A stretch of DNA of 64,000 nucleotides from Vulcanisaeta thermophila (GCF_001748385.1 NZ_BCLI01000001.1:723177-787176), one strand, 5' to 3'. Shown: positions 1 to 8,546, numbered from the stretch's first letter. The notes: a model not told the origin generated them from the sequence alone. Made by a program: numbers and translations.

Positions 1-140
1 TTAACTAAGTAAAGAATGACTCTGAGTTGATGACCAACATTTAATGCGAGGAACATACCACGAGTCGCATTCGTTAAATTAGGTGGTAAACAATAAACTA
101 AGTAAACCCACAATACTTTTAAACTTACACAAAAACGTCA
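1..140. promoter_or_regulatory. Upstream region and promoter of thermopsin-like gene
   Basis: No gene is seen in this leading stretch. A TATA-like CTTTTAAA lies at 116-123; its centre is about 25 bp before the ATG at 144 and 21 bp before the ATG at 141, which fits a leaderless or nearly leaderless transcript for the downstream secreted protein. The first 80 bases show no recognisable structure. Confidence 0.5.
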
Positions 141-2138
141 ATGATGGAGATGGGGATGACCAAGGGGTTAATGAGAGCGTTAGTCATAGTGGCCCTAGCC
201 CTCACACTTTACTTAACCGCGGTGACCCATGCACAGGTAACCGTGACACCACCCAGTTGCTGGCGTTACTGGGTCATAAATGCCTCGTACTTCGTGATTT
301 ACAACTACGGCACTCAATCCTACACAATCTACGTAATGACACCCAGTGAGTACCAGGTCTTTAGCCAAGGATACACAACCGAGGCAATCGGTGAGTGGGT
401 CCTTAACCCGCAGTCCAGCCTTGCGGTTTTCCTACCCAGTTACGGTGAGTACTACGTGCCAGTAACAACAAGCACCCCCTCATGCTCGCAGGAACCAACA
501 CTCTACCTGTATATGGGCAACGTTAATTCCAGCGCACCAATGGGCGTGCCCATTGGTGTTTCAAGTTTTGGTCCAGTGAGCACCAACGAGGTTCTTGGCT
601 TCTTCAACATAACGGGCATAAGCGCCTACAACCCCGTGGGTGAGAGCAAGTACGGCGTACCCAATAGTGGCGCCTCCCTGCAGTTAAACGTGGTCATGGA
701 GGCTGAATTAACCGATGGAACCACGCAGTACTACTGGCTCCAGGATGTTATTCAATTCATTACCGATAGTAACGAGCTTAGATTCGTTGATAATGTTTGG
801 AATTTCACTGCCTATCCTGTGGGCTCACTCACTAACTCCACAATCAGTGGTGTCGGTGCGGTTTACATAAGCAGTGATGGCAGGCCCTACTACGCATACG
901 CCACAAGCAACGAGCCTCACTCACTGCCCTTGGCTGGTTACCTACTCATTAAGCTTGTGAGCCTCAACCCGCTTGAGGTTCAGTTCTGCTACTCAGTAAT
1001 CCAGAGTGGTGGGCAGTACTATCCACCCAACTTTAACTGCTACGACACGGTGACTATAAACACGCCCGAGCCCGTGGTCTCAGCATCAATAGTGGCATTG
1101 CCTAATGAGGAAACACCATCGCAATACCTATTAGATGCAGAGTTGGTCTTCGTTGGTTACGCCAGTGGTGAGTACACCACGTTCAACACCCTGAATGCAT
1201 ACCTGGCTTTGCTCTACCGCCGTGGTAATGCCTGGGTTCCTTACCCGAACCTCTACGTGAATGGTTGGGACACGGCTGAGGTGGCCACGGATCTCACGAG
1301 TTATGCGGAACCCAGTGGCTTTGTCTATGTAACCACTGGTTCCCTACCCACTGGCTCCACCTTCCTGACCCAGTCACTGCCTCAGCCACAGCTCCCAATG
1401 ACCTACGTCTACTACTTCAACATCGCAACCTATGAGTCATGGGGCATGTACATCACTGCGCCAACAACAATCACGGCACCCACAGTGGTGAGTGGTGGGC
1501 AGGGTGTTGAGTACGTGTTCACTGGCTTCCTTGTGAATGGCATGCCAGTCAGTGGTAACACGGTAACCCTGGAGCCAAGCAACGACTTCACCACCTACAC
1601 CGTACAAGCCAATTACGAAACTTACTACTTGGTCACAGTGGTTAGTCCAGTGCCTGTGACCGTGGCTACGTACAACGAGTCAACAACCACAACAGCATTC
1701 AGTGAGTGGGTACCTAGTGGTTCAGTGGTTAGCATCTACGTGCATGGGACTTACACATTCAATAACTACACGAGGCTTGTTTACCTGGGGGGTAACGAGT
1801 CAATCACCGTGAACAACCCAATGACAGTAACCCTAAACGACTTTGAGAGGCAGTACTACGTGGTGATTAACAGCCCATACCCAGTCACAATAAACGGCAC
1901 GGTGACCACGCACTACAGTGAGTGGTTGACCCAGGGCACCGTGCTAACCATAGAACCAAACACCGTGTTCGTAAACGGCGTATTCCTAAGCGAACCAGGC
2001 GCCATAATCACAGTCAACGCACCAACAAACACAACCATCCAATGGACCATAAACTGGACACTGACGGCATCGCTTTACCTAGTGATCCTGGTCATTATCG
2101 TGGTTGCGGTGGTCCTGGTGCTAAGGAGGAGAAGGTGA
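141..2138 (+). CDS. Thermopsin-like (peptidase A5) cell-surface protein
   Basis: A 665-residue secreted protein. Residues about 6-31 form a signal peptide (positive MTKG, hydrophobic core, THAQ). The C-terminus carries a transmembrane helix (about 640-660) followed by Arg residues, so it should be anchored with the bulk outside. The N-terminal half resembles thermopsin, the acid protease of Sulfolobales (family A5): an Asn-rich segment with PMGVPIGVSSFGP and a YYWLQDV stretch. The second half holds at least two repeats of a beta-rich module (about 500-570 and 575-635) that begin with a VxSPxPVTV-like strand and share an SEW...G motif. Thermopsins act in acid surroundings, which fits an acidophile. 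Many NxS/T sequons suggest glycosylation. Start is ATG 141 or 144. Family assignment is by pattern; catalytic residues were not assigned. Confidence 0.6.
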   Translation: MMEMGMTKGLMRALVIVALALTLYLTAVTHAQVTVTPPSCWRYWVINASYFVIYNYGTQSYTIYVMTPSEYQVFSQGYTTEAIGEWVLNPQSSLAVFLPSYGEYYVPVTTSTPSCSQEPTLYLYMGNVNSSAPMGVPIGVSSFGPVSTNEVLGFFNITGISAYNPVGESKYGVPNSGASLQLNVVMEAELTDGTTQYYWLQDVIQFITDSNELRFVDNVWNFTAYPVGSLTNSTISGVGAVYISSDGRPYYAYATSNEPHSLPLAGYLLIKLVSLNPLEVQFCYSVIQSGGQYYPPNFNCYDTVTINTPEPVVSASIVALPNEETPSQYLLDAELVFVGYASGEYTTFNTLNAYLALLYRRGNAWVPYPNLYVNGWDTAEVATDLTSYAEPSGFVYVTTGSLPTGSTFLTQSLPQPQLPMTYVYYFNIATYESWGMYITAPTTITAPTVVSGGQGVEYVFTGFLVNGMPVSGNTVTLEPSNDFTTYTVQANYETYYLVTVVSPVPVTVATYNESTTTTAFSEWVPSGSVVSIYVHGTYTFNNYTRLVYLGGNESITVNNPMTVTLNDFERQYYVVINSPYPVTINGTVTTHYSEWLTQGTVLTIEPNTVFVNGVFLSEPGAIITVNAPTNTTIQWTINWTLTASLYLVILVIIVVAVVLVLRRRR

Positions 2139-2215
2139 GGAAACACATAAGTTGGGCAACATTAAAATTCTATGTCTCTTTCCCCATATCCTGGTGTTCC
2201 GAATTACTGTTTATT

Positions 2216-2233
2216 GACGGGCCGTTGCCCGTC
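2216..2233. repeat. GC-rich hairpin downstream of the thermopsin-like gene
   Basis: GACGGGC and GCCCGTC form a perfect 7-bp stem around a CGTT tetraloop, about 80 bases after the stop codon at 2138. It lies in sequence with no intact gene and has no T-run directly after it, so it may be an RNA-level structure or 3' processing signal rather than a classic terminator. Confidence 0.35.
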
Positions 2234-2282
2234 CTAGGGGTGTTGGTTGTGGTATTTATTCCCTTGAGCGTTATTAGGTAAG

Positions 2283-2556
2283 TTACGTGCTTGTGCTAGG
2301 TACTGTTACTTGGTTGGTGTATACGTCGACGGTTATTGCAATAGTCGGTGGGTTGTTAAAGCAGATGCTTGGGTAATTACCGAAGGTTGCTGTGAAGTTT
2401 ATGGTTTCATAAGGCCGGGGGATACCCACCAGGCCTACTTGGGTCAAGCATGAAGATATCACTGGGTATTAAGAGGTATGTATATCCTGACTGGGCATTG
2501 TTGAATGCCCAGGTTCACAGGTCCTGGACAAGGCTTGGATTACCTGAATAACCCAA
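2283..2556 (-). pseudogene. Decayed gene for a secreted-type protein (remnant)
   Basis: On the minus strand two adjacent frames read like one broken protein. The first reads LGYSGNPSLVQDL, a TGA, then TWAFNNAQSGYTYLLIPSD and on to a stop near 2410. A shifted frame then continues PYETINFTATFGNYPS to a TAA at 2283. One in-frame stop and one frameshift therefore separate plausible coding segments. The Asn/Thr/Tyr/Pro-rich composition is that of an exported protein; QSGYTYLLIPSD resembles QSYTIYVMTPSE near the N-terminus of the thermopsin-like protein next door, so it may be a degraded paralogue in inverted orientation. A TATA-like GTTTAAATAAA at about 2580-2590 lies upstream on the minus strand. 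The link to thermopsin is inference. Confidence 0.4.
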
Positions 2557-2945
2557 TCAATGTTTCTCTGGATGCATGTTTATTTAAACACATCAAAAAG
2601 TATCAACGCTCATATGATCATCACCAGGTAAAGTAAACGGTTTTGTCTGAACTGAAATAGAAGGTTAAACCCAAACATAATCAACCTGTAGAAGCATGGG
2701 GGTACTTCCTGGCCGGTGTCTAGGCAGTCTGAGTTAGGCTTTTAACGAATTAACTATTATGAAGGAGCTGGGTATTAGCCTTTAACCATCGTGTCTGCGT
2801 CATTGCCGTGAGGAATATTGAGGAAGTATTACTAAATGATTAGGCATGCAAAAGGAGGGGTTCCCGATTGATACCCAGTACAATGCATGGATGAGCGAGT
2901 TGGGCAAGGAGTTCAGGCTCCCTCCAGCGTAGTCGGGTCTCTCCA
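2557..2945. other. Intergenic stretch with gene scraps
   Basis: No intact gene. A 28-codon plus-strand frame at 2846-2932 (MQKEGFPID to FRLPPA, then TAG) looks like a protein C-terminus. A different frame just before it (about 2755-2843, ending IEEVLLND, then TAG) also looks coding. Together they suggest the end of a decayed gene whose identity I do not recognise. Confidence 0.3.
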
Positions 2946-3056
2946 TGAATACGATACGGCTTTGTAAAAAAATGATTTACGCGAGAGAAGCGGTCCAGTT
3001 CGTCGAACGCGAGCGGGCATACGACGCGTTCTCCATAGGAAACGCCCCGGCCAGGA

Positions 3057-4757
3057 TTAAATTATTAAGGCGGCGTAGTATACTACGTAGGCGGCTGCGA
3101 GGCCCAACGCCAGCTGGATGGCCAGGGAGGCCAGCGTTATGCGCCATCCCACTAGCTTGACCAAGGACGAGGCCGTCGCTATGCAGGCGGAGTAGACGGC
3201 CAAAAACACCAACAACGCGAGAACAGAGGGCAGGGATAGGCTGGGCAGAAGCGCCGTGGCGCCGAGGGCCTCCATAAAGCCCCACACGACCTCCTTGAAG
3301 ATATAGCCGGCTATAAGCGACGCCGAGATCTGCCACGGTATGCCGAGAGGTGCGAGAACGGCGCCGAGGCGCTCGCCGGCTATCGCCATCCACGAGTTGG
3401 CCGGGCTCGCGGCGAGGCCGCCGGGCCCGAACGCTGTCAAGGGCCATAGAACGGACGGCAAAAGCGCTATTAACAAGCCGGCCTTCTTGAAGAAGTCCTT
3501 GAAGTAGTACCAGATCTTGATCGCGTAGATATTCCAGTTGGGCAACATCAGAGGGGTCGGCGGGAGCCCCTCGACGCGGGGCCTCGCGCGGAGGGCCCTA
3601 CTGTATATGGCAGAGGCCGCCAGTATGATAAGGGCCGAGACCGCGTAGGGGATGAACGCGGCAAAGGGCACTAGGTACGGCCTTTCGGCCAACGCCGCCG
3701 TCGCTATGGCCACGAACAAGGAGAGCCTAGCCGCGCAAGGCACGTACGGCACGAGGAGCGCCGTCAAGAGCCTATTGCTCCTCCCCCACATGACCTTAGT
3801 TATGGAGAGCGCTGGGACGTTGCAGGTGCCGCCCACGGCTAGGCAGAGGAGGCCTCTGCCCGGCACGCCGAGCGCGACCAGCTTGGACTCGATGGCCCTC
3901 GTCAAGGCGCCTATGATCCCCGTCTCCTCATAAAAGACCACGATGGCTAAGGCCGCCAACACGTAGGGCAAGAAGCCCACCAACGCCGATATGCCGGTCC
4001 AAAGGCCGTCGACGAGAAACGACGTAAGCAAGGGGGAAAGACCCGCAGAGGAGATCAGCTCCGGGACCGCGTCGAGGTAGCACTCCAGCACCGGGAGCAA
4101 GCCCGGCACTTGTCCTCCCCAAGGGAGGACCCCCTCTAAGGCCGCCATCAATAAAAACACAGTGGCCGTGGAGATGGCGAAGAGGGCTAAGGCGGCGGCC
4201 CAAGGCCTCGAGAATATCGCGCCGGCCACTCTAGCCGTAGGCCTCAAGGGGATCTCGACGGGCCTAACGGGCGTGGGTCCCTTCGGATCCCACTTCTTTA
4301 GGAACTCGACGAGCTCCGCAATGCCAGTGCGCTTGACGGCGGACGTGTAGAAGACGGGGATTCCCATCTCGGCGGCGAGGGTCTTGGCGTCCACCTCGGG
4401 CTTTCCGATATCCGACATGTTCAAGACAAACGCCACCGGCTTGTGTTTGCTCACGATCTCGGCCAACTCCAACGCCTCCCTCAATGCGTGCGGAGCGCCG
4501 ACTACGATAACAGCGTCATATGAGTCCTTGAGGACCGCGTCGAGCGCCAGCTTCTCGTCCTCGTCTCTGGGATTGCGCGGGTTGAACACGCCTGGGAGAT
4601 CCACTATCTCCACGTCCGTCCACTTGATTCTGCCCACGTTTATCTCTAAGGTCGTGCCGGGGTAATTCGCCGTCTTGACGTATCGCCCAGTGAGGGCGAA
4701 GAACAACGCCGACTTCCCCACGTTGGGAGGGCCCAAGAGCGCTATCCTCTTGACCAC
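3057..4757 (-). CDS. feoB: Compact ferrous iron transporter FeoB
   Basis: FeoB couples an N-terminal GTPase to a membrane domain for Fe2+ uptake. The G domain shows G1 GPPNVGKS (about 9-16), the G3 sequence DLPG, a FeoB-type G4 NMSD and G5 TSA near 140. After a short helical linker the protein has repeated hydrophobic segments with the two Gate domains typical of FeoB, including the GGTCNVPAL region. At 566 residues it is short compared with bacterial FeoB (about 750). Start is GTG 4757; a minus-strand TATA (GTTTAAATAG, 4778-4787) lies 25 bp upstream, so the mRNA is probably leaderless. No FeoA gene is adjacent. Base composition and codon use (GCC, CTC, CGC, many CpG) differ sharply from genes after 6 kb, suggesting transfer from a GC-richer relative. 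Function is well supported by the GTPase motifs and length. Confidence 0.88.
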   Translation of the reverse strand: MVKRIALLGPPNVGKSALFFALTGRYVKTANYPGTTLEINVGRIKWTDVEIVDLPGVFNPRNPRDEDEKLALDAVLKDSYDAVIVVGAPHALREALELAEIVSKHKPVAFVLNMSDIGKPEVDAKTLAAEMGIPVFYTSAVKRTGIAELVEFLKKWDPKGPTPVRPVEIPLRPTARVAGAIFSRPWAAALALFAISTATVFLLMAALEGVLPWGGQVPGLLPVLECYLDAVPELISSAGLSPLLTSFLVDGLWTGISALVGFLPYVLAALAIVVFYEETGIIGALTRAIESKLVALGVPGRGLLCLAVGGTCNVPALSITKVMWGRSNRLLTALLVPYVPCAARLSLFVAIATAALAERPYLVPFAAFIPYAVSALIILAASAIYSRALRARPRVEGLPPTPLMLPNWNIYAIKIWYYFKDFFKKAGLLIALLPSVLWPLTAFGPGGLAASPANSWMAIAGERLGAVLAPLGIPWQISASLIAGYIFKEVVWGFMEALGATALLPSLSLPSVLALLVFLAVYSACIATASSLVKLVGWRITLASLAIQLALGLAAAYVVYYAALII

Positions 4758-4939
4758 GCGTTGTTAACGATGTTAACTATTTAAACTCTTTTAATCGATT
4801 AGAGATATCGGAAGCAATATTAACATAGTAAAGAAAGCGATAGTCTTAAGAACATCTTCTCTCTTACAGAAACGACGTACCCCTGAACGCGAACGACGAC
4901 GTCCGGCTCGCTGGGTACTGTGAGCTATGTACCTGCTAC

Positions 4940-5191
4940 GTGGTAGATTGCGAAGAGACGCGCGGAATGTTGAAATCGTTCGGCGTGAGCGTCACGACTT
5001 ACGAGGAGGCTATGAGGAAGCTCATAGAATCGGCGCGTTTTAAGGATTCCGCCGAGGTTCTGGAGGAGGCCTTGAGGCTAAACATGGAGATGGTGAGGAG
5101 GCTCGCCGAGACCGTCAAGTTCGTAGAGGAGGTGCAATCGAGGCTCGTGGAGGAGCTTTTAAACGAGATCAGAAAAGGGCGGAGCCCTTAA
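4940..5191 (+). CDS. Small helical protein beside feoB, possibly 5'-truncated
   Basis: An 83-residue mostly helical protein with a charged, coiled-coil-like second half and no recognised family. The frame is open back to 4850, and that extension reads naturally and carries a cysteine cluster (CELCTCYVVDC, 4922-4954) that could bind metal. It contains no ATG and no GTG before 4940. I see no TATA box at the right distance before GTG 4940 or ATG 4967. The likeliest reading is a gene that has lost its 5' end and promoter; a real small gene starting at GTG is the alternative. Composition matches feoB, divergently oriented, so both probably arrived together. No function is assigned; a metal-sensing role is only suggested by the cysteines. 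Confidence 0.4.
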   Translation: MVDCEETRGMLKSFGVSVTTYEEAMRKLIESARFKDSAEVLEEALRLNMEMVRRLAETVKFVEEVQSRLVEELLNEIRKGRSP

Positions 5192-5280
5192 GGCGGATTT
5201 TCGGCGGCATAATCGCCTATTTCGAAAACGGCTTGGCTTTTAGAAACGGGCCGACGTCGCGGCGGGGACCAAAGGCGCTC

Positions 5281-5409
5281 TTATGTAGGCCAACGCCCCG
5301 TCGCGGCGAAGTACATCTCGGCGAACTCTCGTTGATTCGGCGGCCTTCCGTTTGAGGCGAAAAAGCTCAAGAGCAAGCCCTTGAGGAGGTCCCACTCGTC
5401 GGGCTCCAT
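5281..5409 (-). pseudogene. Short GC-rich minus-strand gene fragment
   Basis: A 42-codon frame from ATG 5409 to TAA 5281 reads MEPDEWDLLKGLLLSFF, then FASNGRPPNQREFAEMYF. It has the codon use of the feoB island. The frame is open further upstream (GTLRTPFGSYPMEPDEW) back to a TAG near 5459. Just before the stop, a +1 frame continues as GVGLHKSAFGPRRDVG, so a frameshift near the G-run of ACGGGG is possible. It is probably part of a larger broken gene; I do not recognise the family. Confidence 0.3.
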
Positions 5410-5647
5410 GGGGTATGAGCCGAACGGCGTCCTCAACGTCCCGCCGGAGGCCTCGAAGTCCTACGTGAGGCCGCAGAGCTTGAGAGTCAAGGTGGGGAGC
5501 GAGCTGGTCAACGTGGTGGACGATCCGACGATCCCTGGCACATATGGGTTCTACCTAGTCGACGAGGAGGGCGTGCCGGCGAGGCCTAAACAGCTCGTTG
5601 TTGATTCCACTCCCCATCTACCCATTAACGAGGCTAATCTAGGTTGA
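5410..5647 (+). pseudogene. Fragment of a TldD/PmbA-family metalloprotease
   Basis: The frame at 5492-5605 encodes VGSELVNVVDDPTIPGTYGF followed by YLVDEEGVPARPKQLVVD. This closely fits the conserved block of TldD-type proteins (ELVTVVDDPTIPG...DDEGVPARR) that follows the HExxxH zinc site. About 40 residues of a roughly 450-residue family are left: the catalytic histidines and the C-terminal half are absent. After position 5605 the frame turns into unrelated sequence and stops at 5647, so that point looks like the junction between foreign and native DNA. The residues before 5492 do not resemble TldD clearly. Non-functional remnant; the family call is from memory of the motif. Confidence 0.6.
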
Positions 5648-5652
5648 GGGGC

Positions 5653-5919
5653 ATGAAGCCTATGGGTAACTCCATGAGGGGACGGCCATGGAGGAGGGCA
5701 CGGCTGTACTTCATGGCATGGTTCAAGCTGGGGAGGGGGATCATCCTACTAATCCTTTACGCGGCTGCAATGGTAATGCTGTGGCTTATCTTCATAAACC
5801 CCCTGATGGTGGCTCATTATGGCTCAACCATCCCCTTGGTGGCTGGGGTTAACCTCTACTTCTTCTCGCTTCTCTTCATGGTGGGGTATTTGGCTGCTCC
5901 CGTGGAGGGATGGGGGTAA
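5653..5919 (+). CDS. Small protein with two membrane helices
   Basis: An 88-residue protein with an Arg-rich N-terminus and two hydrophobic segments (about 27-47 and 57-80) joined by a short loop. The size and topology recall the small subunits found beside sodium-solute symporters (DUF485/DUF4212 type), but no symporter follows; the next gene is trpG on the other strand. Composition is intermediate and the gene sits at the right edge of the feoB island. ATG 5653 is preferred over the TTG at 5644. It may be a real orphan gene or the remains of a larger locus. Confidence 0.4.
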   Translation: MKPMGNSMRGRPWRRARLYFMAWFKLGRGIILLILYAAAMVMLWLIFINPLMVAHYGSTIPLVAGVNLYFFSLLFMVGYLAAPVEGWG

Positions 5920-5994
5920 TGGGCCGAAGGCCTGGCCCGTGGCCGAACCCAAACGGGGATGAGGCCGTAAACCAACGAACCACCCAAAGGACAA

Positions 5995-6023
5995 CCTAAC
6001 CCCAGGACAGGGAGGAGGTTAGG
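5995..6023. repeat. Stem-loop between small membrane gene and trpG
   Basis: CCTAACC (5995-6001) and GGTTAGG (6017-6023) form a 7-bp stem with a 15-base loop. Just before it, the plus strand has a short frame (from ATG 5919 to about 5994) reading PNPNGDEAVNQRTT, which resembles the tails of archaeal TnpB proteins. The hairpin could be the right end of a lost IS200/IS605 element, or a 3' structure for the trp operon, which ends at 6092 on the minus strand. Confidence 0.3.
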
Positions 6024-6091
6024 CATGGAGTTGTCGTTATTATTTCAATGTCTTTATTAGTCCCGGATTTGAGAACGCACAGTAGGCGTTA

Positions 6092-6670
6092 TTATAGGTT
6101 TAGGAAGTTTTTTAGTATTTTCTTGCCCATGGGTGTTCCCACGCTTTCTGGGTGGAATTGGACTCCGAATATGGGGTATTCCACGTGTTGTATTGCCATT
6201 ATTTCGTTGTCGTCTGCGGAGACTGCGGTGACCTCTAGTTCTGGTGGTGAGTTGTCGATTACTAGGCTGTGGTACCTCATTCCCTCTATTTCGTTGGGTA
6301 TTCCCTGGAATATGGGTGATGGTTTTATTATCCTTATTATGCTTGTTTTCCCGTGCTTTATCGTCCTTGCCCTCCTGATCCCGGCCCCGAAGGCCACGCC
6401 TATGGTTTGGTGACCCATGCAAATGCCCAGTATGGGTACCCTGCCCTTGAAGTGTAGTATTACGTCCCTGGATATGCCTATGTCCCTTGGGTTTAGTGGT
6501 GTTCCTGGCCCTGGTGATATTATTATCCTGTCTGGCCTTATCCTCTCCAGGGCCTTTATGCTTATCTCATCATTCCTGAAGACCAGTGGTCTACTGCCGA
6601 GCTCCCCCACGTACTGGGCTATGTTGTATACGAACGAGTCGTAGTTATCTATTATGACTGTTATGTCCAT
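6092..6670 (-). CDS. trpG: Anthranilate synthase component II (glutamine amidotransferase)
   Basis: Supplies ammonia from glutamine to TrpE for anthranilate formation, the first committed step to tryptophan. The 192-residue class I amidotransferase shows DNYDSFVYN at the N-terminus, the oxyanion strand SPGPGTP, the nucleophile Cys in GICMGHQ (about 84) and the catalytic HPES near the C-terminus. Length is normal for a free-standing TrpG. It is the last gene of the trpABDFEG operon; its ATG at 6670 lies inside trpE (10-base overlap), implying translational coupling. It could in principle also serve aminodeoxychorismate synthase, but the context makes the tryptophan role clear. Confidence 0.93.
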   Translation of the reverse strand: MDITVIIDNYDSFVYNIAQYVGELGSRPLVFRNDEISIKALERIRPDRIIISPGPGTPLNPRDIGISRDVILHFKGRVPILGICMGHQTIGVAFGAGIRRARTIKHGKTSIIRIIKPSPIFQGIPNEIEGMRYHSLVIDNSPPELEVTAVSADDNEIMAIQHVEYPIFGVQFHPESVGTPMGKKILKNFLNL

Positions 6671-7917
6671 ACCCCCATCACCGCCTTGAGACTACCCAGC
6701 TTGTGCTCTGTCTCGAGGAATTCTAGTTCTGGCTTTGAGTCGTAGACAATGCCTGCGCCGGCCTGTATCCTGGCGATGCCATTGCTTATGAACATGGACC
6801 TGATGGTTATTGCGAACTCCCCACCACCCCCATGCACCACGCCAATGGCCCCTGCGTATGGTCCCCTGGCCTCTCCCTCGTACTTGGCTATTAACTCCAT
6901 GGCCCTGGGCTTTGGGGCGCCGCTCACAGTGCCCGCTGGGAATGTGGCGAATAACGCATCCACAATGTCGTACCCACGCTCCAGTATTCCCTCAACCCTG
7001 GAGACCAGGTGTTGGACGCTTTGGTACTTCTCCAGTGCGTATAACTCCTTAACCCTGACCGTGCCGAACCTGCAGACCTTGCCCAGGTCGTTCCTTGCCA
7101 GGTCCACGAGCATCACGTGCTCAGCCCTATCCTTAATGCTCGAGAGTAATTCATCCTCAAGCTTCAAATCCTCAATGTGGTCCCTACCCCTGGGCCTTGT
7201 GCCGGCTATTGGGTGTGTCTCCACCCTGTCCCCATCGACCTTCACCAGGAGTTCTGGGCTTGTGCCCAGTATGTACCTGCCCCCAAACCTTGCTATGTAC
7301 ATGTACGGTGATGGGTTTAGGTCCGCAAGCCTCGTGTAGAGGTGCATTGGGTCCCCAACCACTTTATAATCCTCGTACCTGGACAGTACCACCTGGAACA
7401 CCTCACCATTCCTTATATCCTCCAGCGCCGACTCAACCCAGGATATGAAGGCCTCCCTGCTCGTTCCACCCACCCTACCCAGAACCTCGAATTTATCTGT
7501 GCGCCTGGGCTCCACCCTCGGTACTTCACCCCTCACGTAGGCCCTGCCCAGGAGGTTGTCGTATATGACCACGTTCCTTGGCTTGAAGAATTGGGCAAGG
7601 GGCCAGTTGGGTCTTGGTAGTAGGTCCTTGAGGTATGGCTCCATGTTTATGACCGCCTCGTAGGATAGGTAGCCCAGGGCTAACTCGCCATCCTCAAACC
7701 TACCTAAATCCCTGACCAGGTCCTTAAGCCTCCCGTATAGGTCATCGCCCCACTCAACCACGACCTCCTCCTCGGCATCCCAGGCAACCACGGTGTACCT
7801 TGCCCTGTCTGGGAAGCCAGGCCCACTCTCTAGGAGTGCCACGTACCTGTGATCGCTTAGGAGGTACTGTACCAAGTCCCTGGGCCTTGGTACCTGGTCC
7901 ATGGGCACCTTAATCAT
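6661..7917 (-). CDS. trpE: Anthranilate synthase component I
   Basis: Converts chorismate plus ammonia to anthranilate. The 418-residue protein has the chorismate-binding domain in its second half: [21 protein letters not shown], the [11 protein letters not shown] block (about 275), [11 protein letters not shown] and GAGIVYDS near the end. The ATG at 7917 overlaps the trpF stop (ATGA), and the end overlaps trpG. An N-terminal domain of about 130 residues matches the regulatory half that binds tryptophan in this family, although I did not identify the feedback residues. TrpE needs TrpG for glutamine use, and the two genes are adjacent. Confidence 0.93.
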   Translation of the reverse strand: MIKVPMDQVPRPRDLVQYLLSDHRYVALLESGPGFPDRARYTVVAWDAEEEVVVEWGDDLYGRLKDLVRDLGRFEDGELALGYLSYEAVINMEPYLKDLLPRPNWPLAQFFKPRNVVIYDNLLGRAYVRGEVPRVEPRRTDKFEVLGRVGGTSREAFISWVESALEDIRNGEVFQVVLSRYEDYKVVGDPMHLYTRLADLNPSPYMYIARFGGRYILGTSPELLVKVDGDRVETHPIAGTRPRGRDHIEDLKLEDELLSSIKDRAEHVMLVDLARNDLGKVCRFGTVRVKELYALEKYQSVQHLVSRVEGILERGYDIVDALFATFPAGTVSGAPKPRAMELIAKYEGEARGPYAGAIGVVHGGGGEFAITIRSMFISNGIARIQAGAGIVYDSKPELEFLETEHKLGSLKAVMGVWT

Positions 7918-8546
7918 CCCTTAACCACCCTGTGGAGCCTCCTCACCAACTCCTCATCCTTAATTCCCGGTGTTCTTTCGACTCCGGAGCTAACATCTAT
8001 TAGGTAGGGCCTGTACCTCATGACTAGGCTCGCGTTGTCTGGGTTTATTCCTCCGGCGATCCCCACCCTGCCCATTGACGATGCCTCGCTGATTATGCTT
8101 AGGGGTATCTTGAGGCCGTGCTCATACATCCTAAAGCCCACCTTGGGCGCGTCGATGAGTACGTACTCTACGTTTTCGAGACTTAGGAGTGGTGGTATTG
8201 CCTTGCCCAGTGAGCACTGCCCGTTGTATGTGATGACTGGTATCACCCTAATACCGTAATCCCCAAAGACCCTGAGATCCTCCCTGGATACGTGGTTATG
8301 GTACTGAACCAGGGAGAATCCCAACTCACTGGCGTACCTAGCGGCTTGCTGGGGCTTCAACCCCTCAATGACTGCCACGGCCCTCTCCCTACCCACCACC
8401 CTCAGTATTTCCCTTGCCGTGCCCTCATCAACGAGCCTCGGGGTCTTAATGCTGGATGCCACTATGACGCCCACGTAATCCGCATACCCAATAACCCACT
8501 GGGCATCCCTCACGTTCGTTACCCCGCATATCTTGAGCAGTGTCAT
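7914..8546 (-). CDS. trpF: Phosphoribosylanthranilate isomerase
   Basis: Catalyses the Amadori rearrangement of phosphoribosylanthranilate to CdRP. The protein begins MTLLKICGVTN, in which the Cys of KICG is the catalytic base, and retains the phosphate-binding end IAGGINPDN and DVSSGVE. The start is set at ATG 8546, which forms an ATGA overlap with the trpD stop; a longer reading from 8585 would lie inside trpD and adds no family sequence. The result is 210 residues, the usual size of this (beta/alpha)8 barrel. Fourth gene of the trp operon. Confidence 0.92.
   Translation of the reverse strand: MTLLKICGVTNVRDAQWVIGYADYVGVIVASSIKTPRLVDEGTAREILRVVGRERAVAVIEGLKPQQAARYASELGFSLVQYHNHVSREDLRVFGDYGIRVIPVITYNGQCSLGKAIPPLLSLENVEYVLIDAPKVGFRMYEHGLKIPLSIISEASSMGRVGIAGGINPDNASLVMRYRPYLIDVSSGVERTPGIKDEELVRRLHRVVKG

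Noticed and set aside
15-45. CTGAGTTGATGA near the window start, like D'/C' boxes
   Set aside because: No flanking C or D box at a reasonable spacing.
2977-3447. Long minus frame antisense or overlapping the feoB end
   Set aside because: High GC makes long shadow frames; feoB motifs and length are decisive.
6048-6413. 121-residue plus frame antisense to trpG
   Set aside because: trpG has clear catalytic motifs in the other strand.
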